DNA of 64,000 nucleotides, taken from NCBI GenBank assembly GCA_023392595.1, contig JAEVYU010000067.1, positions 17,182 through 81,181 of the forward strand, given 5' to 3'. Within the stretch, counting starts at the first letter, position 1. The number at the start of each line of letters is the position of its first letter. A program made the position numbers and the translations under genes. The stretch comes from Bacillota bacterium (lineage in GTDB: Bacteria; Bacillota; UBA4882; UBA8346). The notes beneath the pieces were generated by a model, which saw only the letters and a list, made by a program, of their open reading frames with translations, did not search any database and was not told where the DNA came from. Positions 23,001 through 31,656 of this stretch are shown piece after piece.

Positions 23001-25213
23001 AACCTTTCCAGGTAATAATACCCTACAAAAGTTCCTTCTTTTCTCTGGTTATTCGGGATAACACTCTTCATAAAATCAATATAGTCATTATATCCTGTAT
23101 AATTCAGTTTATCCTTATAACCATAAACACTCCCAGGCCTTATTGTTTGACACCCTAAAGAACCTCTATTTGTATTTGTATAGCCATAATGGATCATTAT
23201 TTCTGTAGCAAAATTTTGATAATTTTGATTAGGATTTTCATCTATTGTTTGAATTGCTTTCCCGCCTTCTAAAACCAAGGCTGGGAAACCGTTATGAGTA
23301 CCGTAAGTCATTTCATAAGGTCGACCAAAAGTATCTGTATCAACAATTCTTCCACCTTTGGGTTGACCAGTTTCTTGATCAACATTCGGTTTACTACTCC
23401 CCGCCAAAGCAAATACAGCGCCATCCTTTTGAGTTGTAGCAATCATTATGGCGCCAAATGTCGGGTCGGAAGTAAAACCTTCCACGCCTATTATATCGGC
23501 TACCCCATCTTTGCCATATTCTAGTGGAACTATTTTGACCTCATCTGCCATAGTTATGGTATAGTACTGATTGGTTCTACCATCTGCTGTAGAAGTGGTC
23601 GTGATTTCAATCGATGTATTTTTATCTTTGTTCTCGAATTTTTGTGCTAAAGTATCCGATTGACTTTTACCGTCAATAACTGTTTTAGTAGAAGTCTCAG
23701 AATAAGAAACCCCAGGAATATCTGTCTTTGCGCTCCACGACGAAGTCTTTGTATAATTCTTGACAACATGATTAAGATAAAAGTCTTCTACCGACTTTAC
23801 AGCACTACAAACGCTTAAAAGTGTATTAAATGCGCTTAAAGCCTTTCCTGCATTGGGATTTAAGGCGCTAAGGGCATTAATTGAAGAAGATATTAATGCA
23901 GTGCCTCTTGCAACACTGACATTAAAGTGGCCGGTTGGATCGATATTATTTACCGGATTATCATAACAATAAGCATACTCATTCGGATTATTGGGATCTG
24001 TTTCCGAATCCTCGGTAGTAAACCTTCCCACCTCTGGATCATACCACCGGGCGTTATAATAGTAAAGCCCTATATCACCGTCCCAATCCTTCCCGGTAAA
24101 CCCGCTGTCATCCTCATCAACATCCCGTTCCGTTTCATCATAAATATCAGTATTGATCCGTTCGCCGAAAGGCGTAAAATCCCTCTCGACAACTTTATTG
24201 CCGTTTTCGTCCGTAACAGCCAAGGCCGAACCCTGATGGTCGTTATGGTAATAAAACTTCTTGGCGTTATCATCTCCGATCACGCCATTCACTCTCGCCA
24301 AATGCTGGCCCCCGGTGTAAATAAACGAATATTCCTTGCTACTCCCGAACTCTTTCCTGTACCCGACCTCGCCGTTTAATAAGGGTACGTAATCAATCCT
24401 CCCTTGGCTGCCGTCCTTCTCAACCCTGAACCCGTTAGGATCGTATACGTAACTACTTACGATAACCCCGTTTTTCTTAACCTGCTCCAACTGATTCAGT
24501 AAGTCATAGGCATACTCCCAAGTATCAACGGTATTCTCTTTTGTAACGACCTTCGTGGTCAAATTGCCGTTCTCATCATAAGTATAATCACACTTAACCG
24601 ACCCGTCATCCTTAACCTTCGACATCAGACGGTTTGACCTTGGACCATAGGTATACGTATACCCATACTCCTTCCGGAGCAAGATTTTCTCCGTTTTCCG
24701 GTTTCCCATCGCATCATACTGGTAACTCTCCGTCCTGGAGATCAGTTTTTGATACACCGTCACTAATTTTTCCGGGCTGTTATAAAACTCGGAGCGGTCC
24801 AACGGCATCTGGAATAAGTCCAAATCATCATAGTTACAATGAATCTTTAGCAAATGAGCCTTTAATACCGGCTTAAACTGGATAGTGATTCTTCCTTGAT
24901 TATCTTTAACTCCGCTCCAGGCGCTTCGCTCCAGTTTGCTATAGGCGAAGTCGTTTTCCCGCTGCTTGTAATAGATCTCCAATTGTTCCACAGGCACCCG
25001 GTGGCCGGTGGTCGCCGGCGTCAACTCAATCTTGGAGATGTTCTCGGCGTCGGTCTGGAGGTTAAAGATCAGACTCCGGGCGGAATAATCAAGTTTCACC
25101 TGCGTCTGGTCGGTGACGTCTTGCTCTTGTTCCTTCGATCCGGCATAGTCCTGGTTCACCGTAGCCACCCTATACGCTTTCGCTCTGGCCCTTCTGTCGC
25201 CGGGCTTTTTGGA
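22997..25213 (-). CDS. RHS-repeat protein with C-terminal L,D-transpeptidase-like toxin domain, N-terminally truncated
   Basis: From the GTG at 25168 this is 723 residues; the frame stays open to a stop codon at about 25214. The order is a short non-repeat region (1-140), YD repeats (about 150-330), and the RHS core ending in D-F-T-P-F-G-E-R, then Y-Y-Y-N-A-R-W-Y-D-P and G-R-F-T-T-E-D, then D-P-T-G-H (about 405-425). A variable C-terminal toxin region of about 300 residues follows. Its end carries I-H-Y-G and R-G-S-L-G-C-Q-T-I (His about 660, Cys about 673), the H...S-x-G-C arrangement of YkuD-type L,D-transpeptidases. Full RHS proteins are usually more than 1,200 residues with an export region, which is missing here; the 5' end abuts a dispersed repeat. 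It is therefore probably an orphan toxin cassette. Confidence 0.85.
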   Translation of the reverse strand, partial: SKKPGDRRARAKAYRVATVNQDYAGSKEQEQDVTDQTQVKLDYSARSLIFNLQTDAENISKIELTPATTGHRVPVEQLEIYYKQRENDFAYSKLERSAWSGVKDNQGRITIQFKPVLKAHLLKIHCNYDDLDLFQMPLDRSEFYNSPEKLVTVYQKLISRTESYQYDAMGNRKTEKILLRKEYGYTYTYGPRSNRLMSKVKDDGSVKCDYTYDENGNLTTKVVTKENTVDTWEYAYDLLNQLEQVKKNGVIVSSYVYDPNGFRVEKDGSQGRIDYVPLLNGEVGYRKEFGSSKEYSFIYTGGQHLARVNGVIGDDNAKKFYYHNDHQGSALAVTDENGNKVVERDFTPFGERINTDIYDETERDVDEDDSGFTGKDWDGDIGLYYYNARWYDPEVGRFTTEDSETDPNNPNEYAYCYDNPVNNIDPTGHFNVSVARGTALISSSINALSALNPNAGKALSAFNTLLSVCSAVKSVEDFYLNHVVKNYTKTSSWSAKTDIPGVSYSETSTKTVIDGKSQSDTLAQKFENKDKNTSIEITTTSTADGRTNQYYTITMADEVKIVPLEYGKDGVADIIGVEGFTSDPTFGAIMIATTQKDGAVFALAGSSKPNVDQETGQPKGGRIVDTDTFGRPYEMTYGTHNGFPALVLEGGKAIQTIDENPNQNYQNFATEIMIHYGYTNTNRGSLGCQTIRPGSVYGYKDKLNYTGYNDYIDFMKSVIPNNQRKEGTFVGYYYLERL

Positions 25214-25222
25214 TCAATCGCT

Positions 25223-25297
25223 ACTTGACCAACAAAAAACTTGCCCGTGGTCCCGGACAAGTCGATTCCATAAATAATTTCCCGCCAAGGCGCGGCG
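25223..25297. repeat. Dispersed repeat B, copy 2
   Basis: Near-identical to 20357-20430. It lies between the 5' truncation of the RHS cassette and DUF6809 copy 2, so it marks a recombination boundary. Confidence 0.7.
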
Positions 25298-25369
25298 CAG
25301 AGAAAAATGAATATTCTATCGATAGCCTATACAAAACTCCGCCCGGCGGCTATCTACCGGTATTCCTAT

Positions 25370-25666
25370 TCATAAATCTTCTCCCCTGGCCAGCTCTTCT
25401 TTTCCGGTTAACACTTCCAGCATCACCAATGCGCCGAGTTTAAAGCCGTATCCAAAAGAAGCGGAGGATTCCATGGCGCATGAGTCATAGCGTAAATCCA
25501 GCAGCGTTTCCAGCTCCGTGTAATCATCACTGGAGAGTTTCTTTTTCCATTTCTCCTTGAGGCCGGATATTTTTTGGTTCAACGGACGGTATTCGGGATT
25601 TCGGGGAACGATCAATTCCTCGGGAAATATCAGCCCGTTATATAATTCTTCCAATATGGTTTTCAT
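25370..25666 (-). CDS. DUF6809 family protein, copy 2
   Basis: This 98-residue protein is a near-exact duplicate of the one at 21152-21448: it has L-Y-N-G-L-I-F in place of L-Y-S-G-R-I-F, and a different last residue. The same flanking DNA follows for about 250 bp upstream. DUF6809 is a small helical protein family without known function. The duplication means each RHS/partner operon is bordered by one DUF6809 gene on its downstream side. Confidence 0.8.
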   Translation of the reverse strand: MKTILEELYNGLIFPEELIVPRNPEYRPLNQKISGLKEKWKKKLSSDDYTELETLLDLRYDSCAMESSASFGYGFKLGALVMLEVLTGKEELARGEDL

Positions 25667-26048
25667 GATTCCGCCTTCTTTTGATTCATTTTAAATCCTT
25701 GAGTGTTCATTCTTTAACTCATGAAAAAACCCAAACTCATCATAACATAACAGTTTATTGAATATTGGATTTTAGCGAGAATATCACTAAAAGAATTTTG
25801 TCATGAAGTATAGAAAAATAACTGAAATTAATCCTGTTCTCGTTCCTTCATTTGGGCCTAAGTTCAGGCTTTCTCAGACAGGATTTACATGATTTACAGG
25901 ATTTATGATTAAAAAACAAAAACGCAATTGTATCTTTACCAATTGCGCTTCCGCTTCTACATGAGTTTAAGTTTTATTTGAAAATTATTATTTCTGTCCC
26001 ATAGAGGGCCCTGTCTGCGGTTGTCTGCAGTCAACACCTGTTATTCCT
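25667..26048. repeat. Duplicated intergenic segment (also at 21449-21743)
   Basis: The first 190 bp closely match 21449-21640 (same order, few changes). Then follow AATCCTGT/ACAGGATT repeats, here with two additional GATTTACAGGATT units, and a terminator stem (CGCAATTG with CAATTGCG, 25917-25950). There is no gene. Confidence 0.75.
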
Positions 26049-27263
26049 TTACTTCCCAAACTCCAAATCCACATCTGAAAGACAGGTATCATCATACTTA
26101 GTTCCTTTATACACTTCGGAAATAGTAATCCGGATTGTTCTGGTCTTTTTTCTTACTGGTATTATCTGGGGTTTTGTCGTATCTTTTAAAATGACCTTAG
26201 TATTTTTACCATCATCAAATTGCAGGATCGCGGTTTTTATCCGATTATTCTCGCGGAAACTGACATCACTTTTGGCGTAGCCGTTTGTAAGAATTAAGTT
26301 ATTTACTTGCATTGGGTCATCAAAGCTGAATTGTACCCATTCACCAATCCCGCTTTTGTTACCTGTAGGAACCCAGGCTGTTTTTGGATCTCCATCTATA
26401 AGATTGTAAGCACTGTATAAACGGTTTTCTTCTAATTTAGAAGAGGATGTTTTAACTGCATAAATGTTTGAAAGTTGTTTGCTATAAATCATCTTAAAAG
26501 AAAGTAACCCCAATCGATTGGCTGCCAAAAGTAACTCAATATTAGTTGATCCTTGTTGTGACAATGCTTGCGTATATAACTCACGTGCTTTTGTCACTTG
26601 CCCCGCTACTTCAAGGCTAAGTCCAGCATAAGTACTAGCGGTACCCATATACTCTTTTGGGACTGACGGCCATAGCTCCTCAAGTGTTATATTTCCAGCG
26701 CAAAACTTGGTGAGATGCGTTACCCAGTCATCATTTTTATCGTATGAAGCTAATTCTTTAAAATATTGTTGTTTAGCTATAATAGAGGATTTATCAAGCA
26801 ATTTGAATAAAATTACATCTAAAGTATCTTCATGTAAAGGATTTGATTCAAGGCCTCCAGTATAATGATCTGGCATGGTTCCGTTATCTTCAATCATTCT
26901 ACCGACTACAACTGATAATTGCTGCAAAATACCAAAACTATAAGAAGCATAAGGATCAAAATATCCATCAATAGTAAGTGCATACCATATCCCAGCTTGA
27001 GTATATTTCCCAATCATACGGTAAGAATCTGCCACTAAATTCCTAGCATGACAGACAGTTGCACTGGTAATAAATGATTTTTTAGCAGACTCGTAATCCT
27101 TAATTGCTGGTATGAGTTGCTTTATTACGGCTTCATAATTACCATTGCTATAAAGCTTGTCATAATCGGATAATTCGTTATTGTTTTCACTCCCGTAAGA
27201 CGAGTTACCTATACCACCTAAGAGTAATATCATGAAGAACACCACCATTATCATCTTATGCAT
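26049..27263 (-). CDS. Exported protein with C-terminal discoidin-like domain; candidate immunity protein 2
   Basis: This 404-residue protein has the same architecture as the protein at 21744-23000 but diverged sequence. It has a signal peptide (MHKMIMVVFFMILLLGG..), a helical TPR-like middle (Y-S-N-G-N-Y-E-A-V, A-R-E-L-Y-T-Q-A-L), and a C-terminal discoidin/NADase-type glycan-binding domain with D-G-D-P-K-T-A-W-V, G-E-W-V-Q-F-S-F and T-N-G-Y-A-K-S. The ends of the two proteins align best (Y-K-G-T-K-Y-D-D-T-C-L-S against Y-Q-G-T-K-Y-N-D-T-C-I-S). It starts 15 bp after the second RHS cassette with an AAAGGGGG ribosome site. The cognate-immunity role is inferred from position. Confidence 0.75.
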   Translation of the reverse strand: MHKMIMVVFFMILLLGGIGNSSYGSENNNELSDYDKLYSNGNYEAVIKQLIPAIKDYESAKKSFITSATVCHARNLVADSYRMIGKYTQAGIWYALTIDGYFDPYASYSFGILQQLSVVVGRMIEDNGTMPDHYTGGLESNPLHEDTLDVILFKLLDKSSIIAKQQYFKELASYDKNDDWVTHLTKFCAGNITLEELWPSVPKEYMGTASTYAGLSLEVAGQVTKARELYTQALSQQGSTNIELLLAANRLGLLSFKMIYSKQLSNIYAVKTSSSKLEENRLYSAYNLIDGDPKTAWVPTGNKSGIGEWVQFSFDDPMQVNNLILTNGYAKSDVSFRENNRIKTAILQFDDGKNTKVILKDTTKPQIIPVRKKTRTIRITISEVYKGTKYDDTCLSDVDLEFGK

Positions 27264-27278
27264 TGTAAAAATCCCCCT

Positions 27279-28533
27279 TTACATTCTAGTCAAATAGTAA
27301 TAGCCGATAAATTCGCCATCTTTTGCGTTATTGCGGTTTACAGCCTCATAAAAGCTATTCCAGTTACCTCCATGAGGGTAATTCCCTGTTCCGGGGAAAA
27401 TAGTTTGGCAACCATGAGAACCACGACTTGTTGAAGAAAAACCGCTATGAATATGAATCCCTGTTGCTTGCATTAAGTTATAATTAGGATTGGGATTTTT
27501 CTTAGTTCCTTTATTTGGGTTAGGCACCGTTGTCGGAACTGGTCCGTTTTGTTCAAGGGCAATAGCATTGTAATTTTCATAAGATGATGAATGCACTACT
27601 TTGGTCATCGTATACGGTTCATTTATTGGGCTTTGTTCAATTGTAGCATATTGTGATGAATCATTCGATAAAGTACTCCCTTGCCAAGCTCCTATGGCTC
27701 CCTGTTTTGTAGTAGCGACCATTAAAGCCCCGTAATATTCAGCATTACCCTGTTTGGTTTTGACAAATCCTTCTATCGCTATTACGTTGGTCTGTTTTTT
27801 ACCTGCTTCTCCAACCTTATATTTCATATTTTCAGTTACTTCACAAGTTCCATCTTTAGTTCTTAAAGTATAAGATTGCTCAAACTCTTTTGCTGAGGCT
27901 TTGGTTGTAATTTCAACAAGATCACCTTTCTCATTAACAAATGTTTGAACCGCATCTCCTCCAACTACTTTATGGTCTTTATATGTTATCGTAACTTTTT
28001 CCTTATAACTAACACCTGGAATTCCAATATCTTTTGCTGGAATTTCTCTTTCATAAGTATCTGCGCGATTGGCATCCTTCAAAAGCTCTTGAACATTCTG
28101 AATGCCATTCATAACACTTATAAACGTACTAATAAAACCAACAGCTTCCTTTGCATTAGGATCAACTGCAGCAAAAGCATTTAAAGAAGCAGAAAATAAC
28201 TGTAGCCCACCTACTATAGGAATATTCCAATGCCCTGTGGGATCGATGTTACTAACAGGATTATTAGCTCCATAACTGTAGAGATTGGGATCATCCGCCA
28301 CCGAATCCTCGGTGGTAAACCTTCCCACCTCTGGATCATACCACCGGGCGTTGTAATAATACAGCTCTACATCCTGATCCCAGTCCTTCCCGGTAAACCC
28401 GCTGTCATCCTCGTCAACGTCTCGTTCCGTCTCATCATAAATATCGGTATTGATCCGTTCGCCGAAAGGCGTAAAATCCCTATTATTCCCTTCATTGGAA
28501 AATTGATTGTGGTTACTAAATCAATTCCAAGCC
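27279..28533 (-). CDS. Truncated RHS C-terminal cassette with L,D-transpeptidase-like toxin domain
   Basis: The frame is open from a stop codon near 28540 with no good start; the first internal start gives 349 residues from 28328. It contains only the last RHS core elements (D-F-T-P-F-G-E-R, Y-Y-Y-N-A-R-W-Y-D-P, G-R-F-T-T-E-D, D-P-T-G-H), then a toxin region of about 310 residues. This ends in I-H-S-G and R-G-S-H-G-C-Q-T-I (His about 294, Cys about 307 of the 349-residue form), a YkuD-like H...S-H-G-C site. The 184 bp coding the core match the first cassette almost exactly, then break off sharply at about 28483. It looks like an orphan CT module kept for recombination into a full RHS gene. 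Confidence 0.75.
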
Positions 28534-28752
28534 TTACTGTGATTGAATTCTTATTCAAGTACCACTATTTGCTATCTTTTTTAATCCTGTTCATCCTGTT
28601 AATCTTGTTAATCTTGTTAATCCTGTTCTCGTTCCTTCATTTGGGCCTAAGTTCATAGCTTTCTCAGATTTACAGAATTAAAGGCTTTTTAAGATGCTAT
28701 TTTCTGTCTTTTCCATAAGCAATAAAATGTGGACCATTCCCGGTTTCTAAAG

Positions 28753-28786
28753 CAAAAAAAAACGCCTCTCTAAATTACTGAGACGT
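28753..28786 (-). terminator. Terminator of the DUF3024 transcript
   Basis: On the minus strand GACGTCTC and GAGAGGCGT form a stem with one mismatch, followed by nine T residues, about 45 bp after the DUF3024 stop codon. Confidence 0.65.
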
Positions 28787-28827
28787 CATAAAAATAACTT
28801 TCCCTTCGCAGTAAAGGCTGGTCAATT

Positions 28828-29175
28828 TTATCCCCAAAAACAGCAAGATTCATCTTCGTCAACAATTTTGAAAAATTGCTCAAGAGTATCCACTTCCGGC
28901 TTCATTTCATAACCATGCCATTTTATGTCGGCTCTTTGCCAATAAATTTTCCAAATATTATTCTTCTTACTATAGGTCCCTTTGGCAACCGGTTTTTCAA
29001 GCTTTCTTTCGGGATTGCCAAATAAAAATCTAATTTCAAAGATAATGACACTGTTTCCATCGATACGATAACCTAAATCGAATTCTTTCCGGATTGAAAT
29101 GGGTGGCCTCCGTTTATCAAGAAAATCCCGGGCGTGTTTTTCGATTTGTTTGATTTCAAATTCCGAAAAAGCCAT
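28828..29175 (-). CDS. DUF3024 family protein
   Basis: This 115-residue protein matches the DUF3024 pattern: a charged N-terminal helix (EFEIKQIEKHARDFLDKR), R-P-P-I, L-G-Y-R-I-D-G-N-S-V, E-K-P-V-A-K, and a conserved W-K-I-Y-W-Q-R-A-D-I-K-W-H-G-Y core. The family is cytosolic and its function is unknown. AGGAG lies 12 bases before the ATG. It sits at the right edge of the RHS island, and a terminator follows. Confidence 0.8.
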   Translation of the reverse strand: MAFSEFEIKQIEKHARDFLDKRRPPISIRKEFDLGYRIDGNSVIIFEIRFLFGNPERKLEKPVAKGTYSKKNNIWKIYWQRADIKWHGYEMKPEVDTLEQFFKIVDEDESCCFWG

Positions 29176-29212
29176 TGCTGCATTTAACTCCTTTGATGTT
29201 AGGTTTTAATCA

Positions 29213-29971
29213 TCATCTTACTGTAGGAAGTTCACCGCTAACTTGATATACTTCATACACTGGTAATGGCAACTGAACCATTACCGGATCTTTCTTTTTA
29301 TCCAACCATTTAAACAGTTCAATCATATTTTGTTCCGCGATTGCCGTACAACCCGCCGTCCCTGAATTCTGGTTTCGCCAAATATGTAAAAAAATCATGC
29401 TCCCCGCACCAGGTTGATTTTCTGGATTATACTCGATAACGATCAGCCATTTATATAAGCCATCGATGCGTTTCATTTTCTCAAATGAATGCCAATCTCC
29501 TTTAACCGTAGCGGCATCGATTATTTGGTTGTAATAAACGGAAGCAGGATCATCAATTCCCTCTGTAGTGTCCTTGATTTGCTCATATTCAAAATCATTG
29601 TCTACCGGCAACCGTGGGGCATACCCCATCCATTTGCCAAGTCGAAACACTCCCACTGGCGATTTTAAGTCTCCCTCTTGTTTCCTCCCATGATTATCGA
29701 TGAATGCCCCATTTCCCCAGGTTAAGCCTTTTTTTCCGATAACTGCGGGAAAGCTGTTTATTACACTCCATTGTCCGGAGACCTTCTCACAAAGATACAT
29801 TTGGGCTTGAAAATCCGACCACTGATTCGCGAGCACCAAAATTAACTGCATCGAGTCATGGGGAATTCCCAATAATTCCGGAACATTTGCGGCTCCAAAA
29901 CTTATATTCTTCAATCCACTGTTAAGTATGAAAAACAATAATGTCAAAAAAAGCAGCCCATTTTTCTTCAT
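29213..29971 (-). CDS. Secreted L,D-transpeptidase (YkuD superfamily)
   Basis: From the ATG at 29971 this is about 252 residues with a signal peptide (KKNGLLFLTLLFFILNSG). The catalytic domain shows K-S-P-V-G-V-F-R-L-G, typical of the YkuD/ErfK fold, and the active site F-L-H-I-W-R...S-G-T-A-G-C-T-A-I, with His and the nucleophilic Cys. These enzymes make 3-3 or lipoprotein-peptidoglycan crosslinks in the periplasm, or act as carboxypeptidases. Just upstream (17 bp) is a TPR lipoprotein gene on the same strand. The pairing recalls the RHS L,D-transpeptidase-like cassettes next door. Confidence 0.85.
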   Translation of the reverse strand: MKKNGLLFLTLLFFILNSGLKNISFGAANVPELLGIPHDSMQLILVLANQWSDFQAQMYLCEKVSGQWSVINSFPAVIGKKGLTWGNGAFIDNHGRKQEGDLKSPVGVFRLGKWMGYAPRLPVDNDFEYEQIKDTTEGIDDPASVYYNQIIDAATVKGDWHSFEKMKRIDGLYKWLIVIEYNPENQPGAGSMIFLHIWRNQNSGTAGCTAIAEQNMIELFKWLDKKKDPVMVQLPLPVYEVYQVSGELPTVR

Positions 29972-29988
29972 CTTATTCTTATGGTAAA

Positions 29989-30927
29989 TCAAGGTTTTTG
30001 GTGCTTGGCAAACCACTCGGGCCATTCCGGTTGCGCCCGCAGAAATACCAGGTCTTCATCTTTTTGGATATGGGCGAAATTTTTGTAGCCGTTATTCATT
30101 GCCAACCCCAAATAGGCAAAAGCTACGATAGACCTTTTCATTCTACTGTATGCACAAGCAATATTATAGTAAACTAAATACTTTTTATCGTAATTTAGCT
30201 CTATCGCCAGTTGATAAGCTTTGACCGAGTCTTCCAACCGAGGAATATTGGAAAGACTGTTCCCGTAACGGTAATAGATCTCCGCCGATGCGTAATGTTT
30301 TAAAGCCGCTTCATATTTTTCAATCGCCAAACCATCTTTCTTGGCTTTGTAATAGGTGTAGCCTTCCTCGGAAAGTACATTTGCCAGTGAAATCTGCTCC
30401 TGCCGATCTTGGGGGGACAGTTCTTTACCGCCCGGAAATTTATTAAAATACTTGGCATAAGCGGATGTTAACGGATTATCGGCTTCTACCGGCAATATGG
30501 TGAGCATTTTTTCGATCATTTTTTGATGATCAAGATATATTTCAAAAGTCCATTTTCCAGGTTTGTCAATATTGGTATTGAGAACATGCCAGGACCAGGT
30601 ATAATGGCCGGTGCCTTGCGGTTTAAATACCATTGAAGGCGATTCGATAATATCGTGATCGCCGTCATAAATTATGCATTTGTAATCGTAAATCTTAAGC
30701 GGTTTTAAATTAAACCATTCGATATAAATATAAACCCGGTCTTCATTTAAAAAAATTTCATTTACATCATTAAGCGGATCATAATCTTTGTTTAGCTCCG
30801 TTGTAAATATGCAGCGATAAGCAGGTGTTTCATCTTGGACATTCTCATCCGCATAACAACTGGTTAAGGAGAAAAATAAGAGCAAAAGAACACCCAGTAA
30901 AAATCGCAGGAAAAAACTTTTTTTCAT
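29989..30927 (-). CDS. TPR-containing lipoprotein
   Basis: This 312-residue protein starts with a lipoprotein signal (MKKSFFLRFLLGVLLLLFFS with L-T-S-C lipobox, Cys about 24). Residues 40-150 look like a beta-sandwich, with repeated aromatic strands and a Y-T-W-S-W-H-V segment. The C-terminal part has TPR helices (YEAALKHYASAEIYYRYGN, then AYQLAIELN, then YNIACAYSRM), ending in a TPR end-of-group motif with an H-I-Q-K-D-E-D-L-V-F-L segment. It is encoded directly upstream of the L,D-transpeptidase and may be its partner in the envelope. The GAGGTG ribosome site is good. Confidence 0.75.
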   Translation of the reverse strand: MKKSFFLRFLLGVLLLLFFSLTSCYADENVQDETPAYRCIFTTELNKDYDPLNDVNEIFLNEDRVYIYIEWFNLKPLKIYDYKCIIYDGDHDIIESPSMVFKPQGTGHYTWSWHVLNTNIDKPGKWTFEIYLDHQKMIEKMLTILPVEADNPLTSAYAKYFNKFPGGKELSPQDRQEQISLANVLSEEGYTYYKAKKDGLAIEKYEAALKHYASAEIYYRYGNSLSNIPRLEDSVKAYQLAIELNYDKKYLVYYNIACAYSRMKRSIVAFAYLGLAMNNGYKNFAHIQKDEDLVFLRAQPEWPEWFAKHQKP

Positions 30928-31656
30928 TTAAATTCACCTCGGAAAGTTATGGGACGAACAGTTTTACAATGTAAATCTTAATCCCTTATAAAAAAACTTA
31001 CTGGCTTTTCATCCATTTTTTTGAAAATAATCTCCACCATTACTATTCTTTCTCTTTGACAATTTCATCCAAATTTATTTTAACGATCTTTTCGTTAAAA
31101 TGCAATAAGGTGATTTATTCTGAAAGAATAAAGAATTTAGTTGAAGATAAAAAAAATAATCCAAAAACAGGTTGCAAAATATTCGTAATTGCAGCCAAGG
31201 AATTTACAGCCATTACGAACGCAGCGATGTCGTATCCCAAAAAAAGGGATAAGTTCCAAACTAGCGTTGGAATAAAAATAGTCTGGAAATGGTGAACAAA
31301 GTGAAAATATTTTCTGATATTCTTTTTCTCTCACAAAAAATCGCCACATAAGCATACATATCCTACCATAACCAACATCGCGATTTTGACGATGGGGTCA
31401 TATGTGAGGATAAGGGGTGTATAAATAAAGAAAGAAATAATAAATAACCGGATGGGTAAGGGGGCAGCCCTCTTGTCCGATTAAACCAAGAAATGATCCT
31501 TTCTGTCCTTCAATTGATCCATTCCTTCACAGAAATCATTCTTTCCATCATTCAATGAATTATTTCTCTCACAGTTTTGACAATTAACCAAATAAAAAAG
31601 ACCGCCAAGTCCAAGCCTGGGATCTTTTCTTTCGGTTGTAACTATCAATACCGGTC
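30928..31656. other. Intergenic region, AT-rich, no supported gene
   Basis: About 730 bp. Short overlapping frames on both strands near 31056-31355 have no ribosome site or family signature. A stem of AAAAAGACC...GGATCTTTT type near 31595-31630 may terminate the DUF2156 gene. No RNA gene was recognised. Confidence 0.5.

Noticed and set aside
31056..31355. Short open frames on both strands in the 30.9-31.7 kb gap
   Set aside because: They overlap each other, lack ribosome sites and show no family features.
30928..31656. Possible riboswitch or small RNA
   Set aside because: I could not match any conserved core, only weak stems.
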